Positions 13,139 to 25,913 of a DNA stretch of 64,000 nucleotides are shown piece by piece. The translations under genes and the position numbers were made by a program. The notes beneath the pieces are model-generated. The model ran no database searches. It was not told the DNA's origin and was given only the letters and a program-made list of their open reading frames with translations. Positions within the stretch are counted from its first letter, which is position 1, and the number at the start of each line of letters is the position of its first letter. The stretch is taken from NCBI GenBank assembly GCA_963691655.1, contig OY829326.1:24416878-24480877 (forward strand), given 5' to 3'. This DNA is from Toxonevra muliebris (Eukaryota > Arthropoda > Insecta > Diptera > Pallopteridae).

Positions 13139-16100
13139 TTATAATAAATTATATACCGTGATAAGCATTTATACTTTTGTTTTGAAACAGTGAACAAAAC
13201 TAGCGGTATGGGAGAAACTATTGAGAGACCTCTAAAGATCGCCTTTTGGTCTTAAGCTCTGATTTTGAGGGTGTCTTAAAAGTTCCTTCAATTTACTGAT
13301 GTCGATGTGTTTATAAAATTTAAATAAGTATTAATATTTCCAAATCAATCAGTCTATGTACAACTTAAAACTCTTTACACTTATTCTACCAGAAAGATTT
13401 CGACGATCTTTCAAAAATGAATTTAGGAATTAATCTCACGAGGAGGATTTTAATAAGCATATACCAGTCCAAATATATAATGAAAATGTGACACCATATT
13501 GGTTTTTAAGAGTAAATTATGCCTTTCAATAGCGGAATCGAGCACAGTTACTTAATCTAAATATCAAATAATGTTACGACCGCACTTACTTAGTACAAAT
13601 TCCTCTTTTTTAAAAACAATCATATTTAAAGCTATATTAAATTCATCAGTTGCTATTTTTCATCATATTAAAAACCTTTCACTTTTTATGCGGCTTAGAA
13701 ACTCTTACCTTGAGAATAATAAAGCATACCTTATACATTTCAAGGAAATTACAATCTTTCATTGTATTAAAATTATCTCATTCACTCCACCCTAAGAGAA
13801 AGAAAAAGAAGGAGATACTAATCTCAAGACAATGCAATATACATAATACAATTCATTAGAATTGTATGTACATATGTATACATTTATTTATAATATGCAG
13901 CAAACTCTCGGTGGTGCCAAAGAAAGCTGTAAAGGATATAAATAAACATAATGAGTTGTGTCAGAAACAAATACAATACAGAGAGAGCTATAGTTCTGCA
14001 ATGGTCTTAAGTGGTGCTGTTATCGTAGGGAGGAGGGAAGAGGGGCTGCAGAGATTATGGCTGTTCACAAGGCAGAACATTTTTCGAGTTTACGAAACAT
14101 TGAAAAGTTGCTGGTCATCCAGAATACAAGAGGAAACTAAGTTTCTTAAGTTTGAATGATAAAACCCAACTGATTCTACTTCCTCTGCATGGGGTTACCA
14201 ACTCTTTAAAAGAATAGCTCTTCTTTTTTTCAATATTGGAGGCAAGCGTGCTCTTTATTATTAATTATGTTTTACACTTGAAAGTATATTATTTAATTTT
14301 GGCAGCATTTGCTTCAAATACCAAATTAATTTCAAAATTAATAAATGTATTCATTTGCAGACGAGTTTTTTCGACAGTCCAATATTTATTAGTTGAAGAA
14401 AAAACTCGTTTAACTGGAGTGTTTGTTTCAAAAAAACAAAGCACATATTGAATAATCTTTGCCATTCAATTCATTGGAATGTCTTACTTTCGAATATTTT
14501 AAAAAATTTCGACCCAACGTACATCAACTTTAATTTATTTAGTTTTTCTTTTTTTTGAATGTTTTCTCAAAATCTGGGACGGGCAAAAATCATTCTTGAG
14601 GTCTGATCTGGGACAGTCACGGATAATCCTGGGTGCCTAGTCATATTATCGTGCTTAAGAAAACGTGATTTAAGGGTTTGACTTGAATAACTCCAGTTAT
14701 TTACCTCATATATGTTATAAAGGAGTTTAAATTTATGCACTTGATGAAAGGTATTCGAAGTACAATTATTTTATGGAATCTTTAATGTAGAACCTAAATT
14801 TGGCCACTATTTAAGGTTACCATATTTTCGAGTTTTGATGAAAATACATATTGGCCGAGTAGAAAAAAACTAAAACCGATGCCTTTGCAATTAAAAAAAT
14901 CTAAACACTGATCCAGCGTCTAAAAATCCAAGATCTAGTATATATCTGTATTATTTGCAAAAAATTTCGAATTCAAAAATTAAAGAGTTTTTGGCTCATT
15001 TGGTTAGTCTAGATGAATAATGATGATTTTACTCCCATAACGCACTTATAATTCCGCCACTGTAGAGTATAGGTATGTAAAGTAAAAGTCCAAGCGTTTT
15101 GACATTGTGTAAAAGCAGTAAAGGAAATGCTTGACAAGCAACTCATTGTTGTTGTTATCTTCGTCAGTAGCAGCTGGTCACAATGCCTGCTGTTGCTGTT
15201 GCTATTGCTGCTAAAGAAGATTTTAACTCCCTTATTTGGCAATCACTTGAGACATGATTGAACGATGGGCATTGTGTATATGTGTGTGTGTGTGTTTATT
15301 CTTGATATTTTAATCTAAATGCGAGTGACACATACACTTGCACAATTCATTCTACTATATCTACATATAACTCAAAGCAGCAGGCATAATACTAACATAT
15401 TTTCATAACTATATAACCTAAAGATGCTACTAAAGTTATTCATCTCTGCAAACACTTTACTATTTTTCTTTAGCTTATCTTCTTTGAAGCTGCTTCAACT
15501 TTAATTTTTTCTTTTCCCCTGTTTATTTTTCTTTGTAAAGTTCTTTTTTTTATTATTATTATAACTAACGCAATTCACTCACTGTTGCTTCAAAGCATTC
15601 GCTAGGATAAAGGATTAGTTTAATGTTTAAGACGAGCAGTAGATATCTCAACCTCAATTATAAAAGCTGCTGCCACTCCTGCTGTTTCCATGCTGCTTTC
15701 AACATAATGAAATGGGCGTTAACTTCGAGACATTGCTGCTCATGTACGTCCTTGCATGTCCTTGTTATTATGTATGTATTTGTGCTCATTTCTATATGCT
15801 TGCAACTCTCTTGTCGTAATATTGGTTACTTGTTTGTGTGTTCATTTCGTGTTTGTGTGAATTGGTATTCATAAGCTTGTGTCGCTCTCCTTTACAAAAG
15901 TGGTTGGGATGCACATTTTTCATGTTAAACATTTCTTCTGACAATTTCTTCGTTTGTCCTTGCTTTCATTATTTATCTTTTTTTTTAGTACTTAGAATTA
16001 CCTGCGAATGCTGATCATTTTCTTTTGGAGAGGTACTTTTTATTCACTATTTTTTTCTTTCTGTTTTTAATACAAAATCGACAAATAATAAAAAAAATTT

Positions 16101-17145
16101 AAAAGAAATTGAATTGGTCGAGTAGACATTTTTAATTCCTTACACTTGTTGAATTTTTGTGGTAATTAATAAAACTGTTACTTGTTATTTAAAATTTCTT
16201 ATGAACGAAATTTTTTCAATGAGAATAACAAAATATGACAATCAACTCTCACTCAATCAATGAAAGTTCTGATTTTTCCCAAAACACATTTATTCCACAA
16301 TAAGGTCACTTTTCAATGCAATTGCCGATTATTGAACTTGTTCCACTCATAGCTGTTCAAGGAAAAATTATATGGTTTTCTTGTCCGCTTAAAATTCAAA
16401 CAAATATCGAATTAAAATTTGTCAAAACTGTATAATTGAGTAAATGAAATCTATCCCTTATCATTTTTTTTTTAATAAAATGAAGTAGTTTTATATTTTT
16501 AAGTTTGCTTACAATTAAATAGTTCAATAAAATAAAAAAAACAACAATTTAGGCTTCAAAACACTGAAATCGTGAAAGCGTATCAGTAAGATATTCATAA
16601 GTACGTAAAATTTAGGTAGCGTTAGTATTAAAGTAGTATAAAATACCGTTATGGTTCTAGGGATAAAGGACCCTGTTACAAGACTACACTACTTTTTAAA
16701 AAAGAGCATACAAATTTTATATTTAGCAAATGAGGTAAGAAGATTTTATAAAACCGGGAAATCTAAAGCATGTTTTGACCCATAATTTTTCTGTATTTGA
16801 ACTAATTTCAGACTGTAATTCAATAGAGCTGTCGTGGTTGTAGTGTCTGTTAATCGTCATACTATTTCTGTTCGTAAAACATAGAGTATTGACAGAACTC
16901 TACTAAACTGGTTCCAATTTTTTCCAGAACTGAAAATCTCGTTTAATGATGCATTATATTCTTTAATTTTTCTCTTAAGTCTAGGTTTCTACTTCCCTAT
17001 GGACTGAGCATTTGAGCACTTTTCTTATGTCTAATTAATTTTGATTTATTGATCTTGATCTTGATTGATCTTCTACTTCGTATATTCGTTAGTTTATGTA
17101 GCAGCATAGTACCTATATTCAACTTGCTCACCCGTCAACCTCAAC
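13139..17145. other. Mostly non-coding; one unassigned 98-codon frame at 13866-14159
   Basis: AT-rich DNA with no element ends. The + strand frame 13866-14159 has a less biased composition in its second half (YRESYSSAMVLSGAVIVG, then REEGLQRLWLFTRQ) and may be a fragment of a decayed coding sequence. I recognise no family. A CTG-rich patch lies at 15180-15215 and a (TG)n at 15281-15294. Confidence 0.4.
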
Positions 17146-17752
17146 TACGGAGCCAGATTTTTTAACCGCGAAATCAGTACATTAGACGTTGGGAAGCAGT
17201 GAAAATCAGTACAAATCAGTACAGTTTTATGCTTTTATTACCTAGTAATTTCAATGTAATATAGTGATATAAACGCCCTGTAATTGTTTCTTTATTTTAC
17301 ATTTTTTTTCTTCGTCAGTATACAATGTTGATTGCATAGCAGTTTTCTAATTTAGAAGATTGTGAGAGCTGAGAACAATAATCGAATTCAATTAATAAAT
17401 AATTCCTTTCACTCATTTAAAAACTTACGTTAACTGACTTTCCTTCAAGTTAACATTGCTTTTCTAGTCTCGATAGCAGCAGTGCGTAGTCTGTTCCATT
17501 CAACCATACGTATTTTATTTTGTGAGCAATCAGAAAAAGAAGCAAACAGGGTGATACTGTCAGAAAAAACGATTTTAAGATCATTAAGGATAGGCACAAA
17601 AATTCTTAAGGTATGAATTTTAAAAATCAGTACAAAATACAAAAATCAGTACATTTTCGTACTGATTTGGAGATTTCACAAAATCAGTATTTAAAAAAAA
17701 AGTCAGGACTTGTACTGTTCCAATCGTCTGTACTGTTCCGTAGTCTGGCTAC
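17146..17752. mobile_element. Candidate MITE with subterminal AATCAGTAC repeats
   Basis: The left side contains GGAGCCAGATTTTTTAACC and the right side, reverse-complemented, GGGTAGCCAGACTACGG, so a short shared AGCCAGA lies near both ends in inverted orientation. Clusters of the word AATCAGTAC sit at both ends: three copies at about 17172-17222, two at about 17624-17654, then one inverted (GTACTGATT) and one diverged copy at 17685. Subterminal repeats of this kind are typical of hAT and other DNA transposons. No convincing TSD was found, so the limits are approximate. Confidence 0.35.
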
Positions 17753-17906
17753 CCTAACTTCAACAGCTCGTGGTATCCCCTGTTTTACTAACGAGGGTCA
17801 GGCGACCGAATAGAGGTGGTAAAACTCTTTCCTTCGTTTTTAGAGGAACTCTGACGTCATCATGGACAAGTAGTGGTATTTTATTCTTTATTTCATCAAA
17901 AGTATG

Positions 17907-18377
17907 TACAATATACTATTATTTTATTATTATTTCAAGGAAGGACGACTAGAAAGTCAGGCACTGCGACCTATAAGATCTATTGTACAAAAGCCCCAAG
18001 AAATAAAGAAAGAAAGGAAGAGAGAAAGAAAGATAGATAAGAAACATACCCAAGCCGAGAATCGAACTCGGGTCTCCAGAAACAAGAGTCTGGCACTCTT
18101 CCACTAGACCACAGTGGCGATGGTAGGACCTACAGTTTAACGCCGATTCCGAACGGCTATGTGGCAATTTTTTATCAGCTCGGTGGTTTTGCCATTACCA
18201 ACCAAGGTGTGTACTTGTACACATTCTTATAATTCTCATCCACTTCATATCGATAGTGAATATAAGAAGTTTATGAGAATTAACCACCAGACCAAGACGG
18301 GAATCGAACCCGCAACCTTCTGGATGAAAGTCTAGTGCACTATCCACTAGATTATCGAGGTCGTCTACAATATACTA
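17907..18377 (-). mobile_element. Complete dimeric tRNA-derived SINE with 12-bp TSD (SINE-A)
   Basis: The TSD TACAATATACTA is perfect at 17907-17918 and 18366-18377, so the element is 17919-18365 (447 bp), read on the minus strand. First comes a tRNA-Glu-like head (18365 to about 18291) with A box TAATCTAGTGG, anticodon-loop region ACTTTCATC and B box GGTTCGATTCC. A linker of about 170 bp follows. Then a second tRNA-like unit (about 18118-18046) has A box TGGTCTAGTGG and B box GAGTTCGATTC. A (CTTT)n-rich stretch, a LINE-like tail with ACAATAGATCTTATAGGTCG, and an AATAAT-type end complete it. Polymerase III promoter boxes are expected to drive it. The tRNA parts are not functional tRNA genes. 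Confidence 0.88.
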
Positions 18378-19339
18378 AATTTTAGACTAAATTTTTGTAA
18401 AAAAAAAAAAAAAAATCATACGAGTTTGACTTATAATACGTCGTCAGTCGGACAATCGGTACCCTGCGCAGCGCGTTGATCCCATACAAAAGCAAACATT
18501 TTCAAAATTTTTGACTTCTTGCATCTTCAAAAATCATAAAGTTTAACATTGTATCAAATATTAAGATTATTGCGTTTTTAAACACAATGAAAACGGTATG
18601 TTTTACTATTTTCATATTTATCAAAAAAAAAAAAAAGAAAAGCTAATTCATATTGTTCTAGCCACAAACGTAATTTTGAAAATTTATGGAACCATCTACG
18701 AGCAAAAACTTGACTACTAATTATTTTTATGCGAAAAACATAAACATTCTAGTGCTGTTAACTTACAAAAATAATTGTTTAAAAAAAGACATTGTTGTTT
18801 CATATTACTTGACATTTGACCTTTAAAATAGTACCAAGATTGCTGGATTTGGTTTCATTAAGTTTTTTGAATTTTGTCTTTAGGACGATGCACTGTGTAC
18901 CGTGTCTGCTCTTCATATTATGGGAGGCTGATTGAAAAATTGAAAGACATCAACAATCAGCGCCAGTTTCCCATGGAACGCTGGGAATCAATTTTTTCAA
19001 GAAACATGGATTGAAAATTATGAACTCACTTGCTTCGATAGCATAAACGTCGAATTTAATGGTGCAAATATAAATGTTTATACTGAGAATCACATATATC
19101 TAAAACTGTTAACGGTATCATACTTCCTTTGTAATTATACAGTCTTTTAAACAAGAGCGTGCACGGCTTAATTGTAAGAACAACTTTAAGTACCAGGTTG
19201 AACTTTATTTTCAACATTCAACATTTCATTGCAAATGGCACTGTATAACCTTTCATAGAATCGCAATTAAAATTTTTTTGTTTAAGCAATTTTTCAAATC
19301 GTCTCCGTTGTATGCAAGACGTTTTTAAGCTGCCATTCT
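18378..19339. other. No gene recognised
   Basis: AT-rich sequence; homopolymer A runs at 18399-18415 and 18626-18638. It may include the unrecognisable 5' part of the Tc1-like relic that becomes readable further on. Confidence 0.4.
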
Positions 19340-19995
19340 TTGCTCACATCTAAAGGAATCCAAAATGTCTTAGGAAGGTGCTCCAAATATCTTGAGAAGT
19401 TGAAGGCATTCGGAAAGAAATGGAACCAACTTTTTTAAGACACCAGAATGTTTACGACTTACCAAATCATTGTGCTTCTAGAGGAACATCACAGCAGCAG
19501 GATTCGATGATAGCATGAGTTTTTGAAGACAATTTTATCATTACACTTAAATCAATCCAACAAAAACTAGCGCAGAAGGTCACTAATATATCCCTTAGTA
19601 TAATTCAAAGTCGTTTAAAAGAATTCCAAATTGAATTCTGAGTTACCATAACCGAACTCTTACTGACGGCAAAACAAAAAAAAAAAAATGGTAGGAATGG
19701 GCTGTCGAACTATCATGAACTGATCGAATGGGGACCGTTCAGAAAAAATGACACCTAGAATCATTTTCTCACAAACACACACACTCCCATGTACTAGACT
19801 TTCAAATAACGAACTGTTATGCAGACTAGCTACAATGGGAAAAAAACAACAACATAAGTGTATAGAACGGTAGTGGTAGTTTCTTTCAATATCTCTATTC
19901 AGTGAAGATATTTGGAATCAAATCCGTAATTCTGGGTTATGATTTCAAATATTAGTAGCTTATATAGGATATTGAAAGATTAAGAACTATCACTA

Positions 19996-20044
19996 AGATC
20001 ACTGATGAGGAATTGTGGCGGATTCCGAAACGGCCGTCTGATTT
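19996..20044 (+). ncRNA. Type I hammerhead self-cleaving ribozyme, copy 1
   Basis: All core elements are in order. Stem I is AGATCA (19996-20001) paired with TGATTT (20039-20044), with one G-U pair. The conserved box CTGATGA is at 20002-20008. Stem II is GGAAT (20009-20013) paired with ATTCC (20022-20026), closing an 8-nt loop. GAAA is at 20027-20030. Stem III is the minimal A-C/G-U stem (20030-20031 with 20036-20037) closed by GGCC. Predicted cleavage follows C20038 in GTC. A very short stem III is characteristic of hammerheads in Penelope-like elements and retrozymes, where it usually acts as a dimer. Activity is not tested here. Confidence 0.87.
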
Positions 20045-20479
20045 GCCCGTCTCTATATACATTGTTGTTGTGATGACTACATTTGTTCATTAAGCCTGTT
20101 TATATATAACTTCAAATAACGAAATTGACATGAACTTAAGTCATGACTTTGAAAATTAACCTCTAGATTTAATTTTCATAGTCTCCTAAAAAACTATCAT
20201 GAACTGATCGAATGGGGACCGTTCAGAAAAAATGACACCTAGAATCATTTTCTCACAAACACACACACTCCCATGTACTAGACTTTCAAATAACGAACTG
20301 TTATGCAGACTAGCTACAATGGGAAAAAAACAACAACATAAGTGTATAGAACGGTAGTGGTAGTTTCTTTCAATATCTCTATTCAGTGAAGATATTTGGA
20401 ATCAAATCCGTAATTCTGGGTTATGATTTCAAATATTAGTAGCTTATATAGGATATTGAAAGATTAAGAACTATCACTA

Positions 20480-20528
20480 AGATCACTGATGAGGAATTGT
20501 GGCGGATTCCGAAACGGCCGTCTGATTT
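20480..20528 (+). ncRNA. Type I hammerhead self-cleaving ribozyme, copy 2
   Basis: This is an exact second copy, 484 bp downstream, with CTGATGA at 20486-20492, GAAA at 20511-20514 and predicted cleavage after C20522. A transcript spanning both copies would be expected to release a 484-nt linear RNA (positions 20039-20522) with ends suited to circularisation, as described for retrozyme RNAs. Confidence 0.87.
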
Positions 20529-21330
20529 GCCCGTCTCTATATACATTGTTGTTGTGATGACTACATTTGTTCATTAAGCCTGTTTATATATAACTTCAAA
20601 TAACGAAATTGACATGAACTTAAGTCATGACTTTGAAAATTAACCTCTAGATTTAATTTTCATAGTCTCCTAAAAAACTATCATATGGATTATGATTGGA
20701 GCGATGTGGCCTTTACAGACGAATCTTTTTTATGAATGGCAGGTACCATAAAACGTGCATTGTCCATTAAGGGCAGTAAGATGGTTCTGAGATTAGTGAA
20801 GCATCGACGAAAAGCTCATGTTTGGAGATGCTTTTGAAAACAGAGTTAAGACAGGATAATCATGTTTCCGAGAAATTTGGATATCTAGTACATAATCCAT
20901 TTATATCAGCATAGACTCCTATCTGCTGCCAATAACCGGTTTGTAAGAGGAAATCGAAATTGAGTGCTTTAAGAGAGCAGGACTCTAAACATCAAATTCA
21001 CTTATGCAGTAAGTGAAAAGAGGATAATTGGATAAGAATGCGTTTCTCCGTCTTCAGATGCTAAGCACATTGAAAATTTTTCAGCAATTATTAAGCTTAA
21101 AATGAGTAGAAAAAATGCTAAGAGAATTGCGCAATTGAAACGACAGATTAAGTTAAAATGGCGGGGCTTGCCGCAATCGTACGCCGAAAAGCTAGAGATA
21201 ATATGACCTGGCGTTACCACGAAATTACTCAAAATTACGCTCTTGTTGAAAAGACTGTATTTGGTTGAATAAATTTTGAGATGCGGGGGTGGTATCTGGT
21301 TGAATTTGGTTTGTAAGGAGTTAAATGACC

Positions 21331-24300
21331 AGCCGCACCAAAACAACCAATATTATATTCTACTTGATTCTACTTGAAGATTTATCGTTTCTTATTAATT
21401 AATAGCTGAGATTAGTTTTATATGCTCTAACTATGCTGCTGCTTGGCTGCTTATCTTAAATATGAAGTATTTCTTTGAACTGCCTTCTGATGATATTACA
21501 TTGACCAGATATGTGCTCCCAATCTCGAAGCTATTTGCCTTCGTTTTGTTGATGTTAGGTTTCAGATCAACCCTGATAGATTCTGAGATTAAATGATCGT
21601 CGCTTTTTGCATGCCTGAAAGTTTGAGCAAAAATAAGAGTATATCACTGACATTATCAAAGTCCTCAAGGTGTTTTGTAAAATTCTGTGAATTAGAATGT
21701 TCAATACGTTCCTAAAAAGAGCAAATATGTGGACACTATGAATTACTGCCACTTTGCAATTCGTTCTAATCCATCCACTGTTCACGATACATGCCAATAC
21801 GAATTGCTTATTGAGTGTGAATACGAGTTCCGTTGAACGGATTAGCGCTGAAGTTGATAACGTATGGATTCCGTAAAAACTTCACTAATGTGATTGGAAG
21901 TTTTTAAGTGACCCTTTTAGCTTAGGAGTGCCATAGAACTTGATCCTTTTCCCAACCTTTCACTTTGCCTTAGTAAAATCGTTAACGTATTACATTCGCT
22001 CTTTACTAAATTCAACGTGAGCAGTGTACATAAATTAAATATTTATTCCCTATTTTCTTCTTTTTTTTAATATTAAATAAAAGTGAATTATGATGATTGA
22101 AAATGCTAAAATAATAAAATTTTCTGCTATGTTTAGCAACACATATATATTTAATTTTTTATGATAGATTAATTATAACAAATAATTAATAAAGTCAAAG
22201 TTACATTAATCAATCATAAAAGGAAAAAATACGAAAAATGTGTAAAAATAGAGCACCCTTTGCTTATTATTATTAATTTATTAACATTCACATATGTTGT
22301 TCACATGCTCATTGGAATTCAAAATTTTCACATGAAATTCTGTTAATCTGGAAAAGGTTAATAATTTAGTTTCTTTTATTTTAACATATATAATTTTCTA
22401 CTTAGCCAAAGCCAACATACCTAGTCAATACACATCCGAAAATATGTAAACTCAAAAGAAAATCGAATGAATATAGAAACCAAGGTTTGTAGCACACCAA
22501 TACAAATACAAATGCACAGACTTATGCACACATATGCGACGGTAACATTTTATGACAGCACTCAAAAAGTTTTCCTCTTTTTTTTTTACAGACTTTTAAG
22601 CACAGGTGTGCGGAAAAATGTCCACTTTTTGTAGAGGGAGGAAATATGTGTGAGAGAGGGAAGGGAAGAAGAGAGTTCAAGAAGAAATAGAAAACATATA
22701 AAATAGTCGAAACAGCATTCGAGTTGTAAAGAAATATGCATTTTGTAGCTATTTTCATTGTTCATGCATAAAAACATAAAAAAAAAACAATGAAAAAACA
22801 AAAAGTTCACCACTCAATTTTGTTCTCTCTTGCGAAAATTGAAACACATTTTAAGGTGGCTTTTTTTGTTTTTGTAAAAACTTTTAGGAGTAAATAAATT
22901 CACGGCATTTGTGGTTAAATAAAAATATTGGAGTAAAATATTATTAAATTTAAAAGAAAAAAGCGCAAGTTATGTACTTTAAAAGTAGAAAATATAATGT
23001 TGGCCTTACTGGAAAATTGTCCGCTTTTTTTTGTTAGCTGTTATGCCTTTTCTATGAGCTTTAGCCATTGGCAAAACCACAAGGTGAGGAATAAAATAGT
23101 GCCTTAAAAGCTGGGAAAGTGCAGTTTTCTAAATTTTCAAACTTTCAGTTTCAAATCCTAAATCTGCACTTACTGAAATTTTGTTATAAATCTAATGTGA
23201 GTTTTTGTGCCGAAATTTGTTTTGTGTGGGAAAAAGTACACTCAAAATTATCAGCAAAAAAAAAAAAAAATAATAATTTGCAATTATTTGTAAATTATTT
23301 ATTGATCTTCACCGCAAAATATTAATATTACAATAATAATGCAAGTATAATTTTTCTTAATTTTTATCACGATTTTATTGCTATGCAAACATTTAAGGAA
23401 ATTACTAAAGTTAAAGAAGAAGAAAAAAAGAGAAGTTGTGATATAAAAAGCATATACAATTTAAATACCTAACATGATATTAAATGATTTGTCCACATAT
23501 CCTTATCTACTTATACAAACGACCTCAACAACTAGCAGAATATCGTGCTGCATTGCTTTTATAAATTTTATTGCGTTACTCATCTTCCTGTTTTCTTTTC
23601 TCTTTTTCTAACTATAGTTTTTTTTGCTCCTTTTTTTATTAAAAAATTTATTTTTTAATCAAATTTTCGTTCTTTCATGTGTGATTATATGATTTCATTG
23701 TAAGCGCTCAACTGTAAATTTCTGTATGTGTTTTTATGTATGTAAATGTAGTCAGCTTGAGGTCATAAGCAAATACATATTTACACTATTCTTTCAATTT
23801 CCTCACTATACCTTTCCCGCTCTCTCCCTCTGTTACCAATCGAAGCATATAATTAGGGGCTTATTTTTATTTCATGAATACCTTAGTGATTGCGGCTTAA
23901 GTTCATCTTGTAAATATTTCAGTACATTTTTTAATTTTCAAGTTTTCTTTCTTTTTCTTTCTTTTTTTTCCTTTTTTCATCAAACAGTATTTAGGTTTTT
24001 TATTTGTTTTTGTATCTATTTCCCATTCATTCGACTTCCTCGTAATCCTTATCGTGAACAATAAGCCAAATCATCACATGTCTTTGAATATTCATCTTCT
24101 TCCATACCTTTACCGCACAAATTTCGTCAAATTTTGCTTTTACCAAATCACTGCTTAATTAGTAGCTGAACCTTAAACCAAAAACTGAATGATTCACAAG
24201 GTCTTGATGGTGACATTTTCACCACGATATAACATTCAACAGGCATCTAAAATAGATATGCTCGTTTAAAGTTGCTAAATGAGCTCTATAAAACTATATA

Positions 24301-25913
24301 AATGAAGACTTCTTTTAATTATTAATAAAAACATTAAGCAATAAAAAATATTTTTAAAATCTGGGCTGTAAATTTTTATAAGAACAATTCTACTAGTTAT
24401 CATTTTATTGAAAAAATAAAGAATTTGAAACAACAATTCTATTTACAATGGAAAAAATTATTTTTTTTTTCCACTCTCAGGCAACTCACATTCAAAATTC
24501 GATGGATGGTTAACGTCAAAAAAGTATGAAAGAAGTTGAAATTAGCAAAATCTTAAATTTACGGAAATTTCTTATTTATAGTTGCAGTTTTGTCCACCTT
24601 GTAAGCAATCAGTAATTAATCTTCTATCATAATCAGAAAAAACTTAAAAATATTTCAAACATTTCCTCACTAGTGTGAATTGAATTTTTTAAGTGTGCCA
24701 AGAGATTAATTTAATCTAATTAATTATGTTTCTAAAATTTTCATTCACAAAACAAAATTTACTCAAATTCTCTTACTCTCTCTCAGGCCCTTCATCGTTC
24801 TGTTTGTATATTGATTGCATGTATTTCCAAATAATTAATTTCAAATAACAGAAATCAAATTGTCATAGGTCAATTAATTATACACAGACACTATGCAGAC
24901 TCAGGTTCATTATCTTAGTAATCCACAGAGCTCAAACAATATCTGAACAGTGCACACATATAAAATAATATGAACATATGTTTAAATAATTAAAAACAAC
25001 CACACTGTAAAGCTACAATTTTACTTCTTCGTTCGTTCAATATGCCGCATAAGCCGCCAAGCTCATGCTTCAATTCAAAGTTGAAATGATACGGAACTAT
25101 TAGATTATGAAATTTGATACTATGCACTGACTTGGTATTTTAAATCTGGATTATCAATTAGTTGCTTGGTATTCGTAGTGTGGTTGAGAACAATTTTTAA
25201 TACAAACGGGAAATTAAAAAAAAAAAAAATAATATTCAAATTAACTTTCGAATGATGAACACTCGTTACTAAAATTGAAAAAAAAAAAAAAAATCAATTT
25301 AAAATTTACGTCATTCACCGCTAATATGTCGAAATTTTTCTTAATTTTCGTGTTAACGATATTAGTTGAGCGCATTACTTATATATCGGCAGTTGTAAAA
25401 AGACAAAACGGTGTGTAGCAATTAGTTTGATTCAATTCGTCAATTTTTATCAAATGTTCATACATATATTAAATTTGTGACATAATTTCTGTCGCTGTTG
25501 TGCTGTGTGCTAGAAACGATTTAGTTTTTTGAATTATACAGAAAAGTTCATCAAATCATTTGATAACCTTAAGAATCTTAGCAAAGCAAATTAAAAATGA
25601 GGAAACATTTAGTTAATTGGTTAAGAGAGAGATACAAAGCGAGAGATGATTAAATTGGCAAACATTTTGGTGGAAAAAGAAAAATAATTTGTGTAAAAAC
25701 ATATAAAAAATAATTATCTTTTTGGAGATCTGCAAAAAAAGAAACCTACTTTGAAGGCATGGTCTTGATATTTATTTTTTCTGACTCACTTTCATTTCCG
25801 TCACTGATTAGATTTTCATATCATGAACAAAACTGCTGATTGAATCACTGGATTTTACGCTTCTTCACTGTTTGAATTTAACAGAATTATTTTATTAAAT
25901 TATAGAGAAAGGT
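21331..25913. other. Non-coding, no gene recognised
   Basis: Very AT-rich DNA with TAATTAAT-type stretches, an A run at 23256-23270 and pyrimidine patches at 23940-23985. Open frames here are short and low-complexity. I could not find an upstream collagen exon, signal-peptide exon or element end. Confidence 0.45.

Larger units (their letters stand above)
19708..20684 (+). repeat. Two identical 484-bp tandem units carrying hammerhead ribozymes
   Basis: Unit 1 is 19708-20191 and unit 2 is 20192-20675. The 9-bp unit start AACTATCAT recurs at 20676-20684. The units read as identical base for base. AACTATCAT therefore stands at both outer edges and at the inner junction. This fits a 475-bp element with a 9-bp TSD that was later duplicated, or a dimeric insertion. 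There is no long open frame and no TIR. Each unit also contains the word TTCAAATAACGAA twice (about 19800 and 20112). The array lies in a dead Tc1 transposase. An assembly duplication is a possible trivial explanation for the exact identity. Confidence 0.9.
19340..21330 (+). mobile_element. Tc1-like transposase relic, interrupted by the hammerhead tandem
   Basis: Fragments in several frames follow the order of a Tc1 transposase. An HTH-end stretch (VTNISLSIIQSRLKEFQIEF, about 19580-19640) comes first, then LLTAKQKKK and EWAVEL up to 19716. After the 19708-20684 tandem come DYDWSDVAFTDESFF (about 20690), carrying the first catalytic Asp region, and then SSDAKHIENFSAIIKLKM (about 21050). The C-terminus reads LKRQIKLKWRGLPQSYAEKL. 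The spacing between the WA and DYDW motifs is close to normal once the tandem is removed, so the tandem entered an existing transposase. Many stops and frameshifts are present; no TIRs were recognised. Confidence 0.7.

Noticed and set aside
13866..14159. Possible small gene
   Set aside because: The composition of the second half looks coding-like, but there is no family match, no start context and no splice evidence. It is left as an unassigned fragment.
18046..18365. Two tRNA genes on the minus strand
   Set aside because: A and B boxes are present, but both lie in one TSD-flanked SINE and the acceptor stems do not pair properly.
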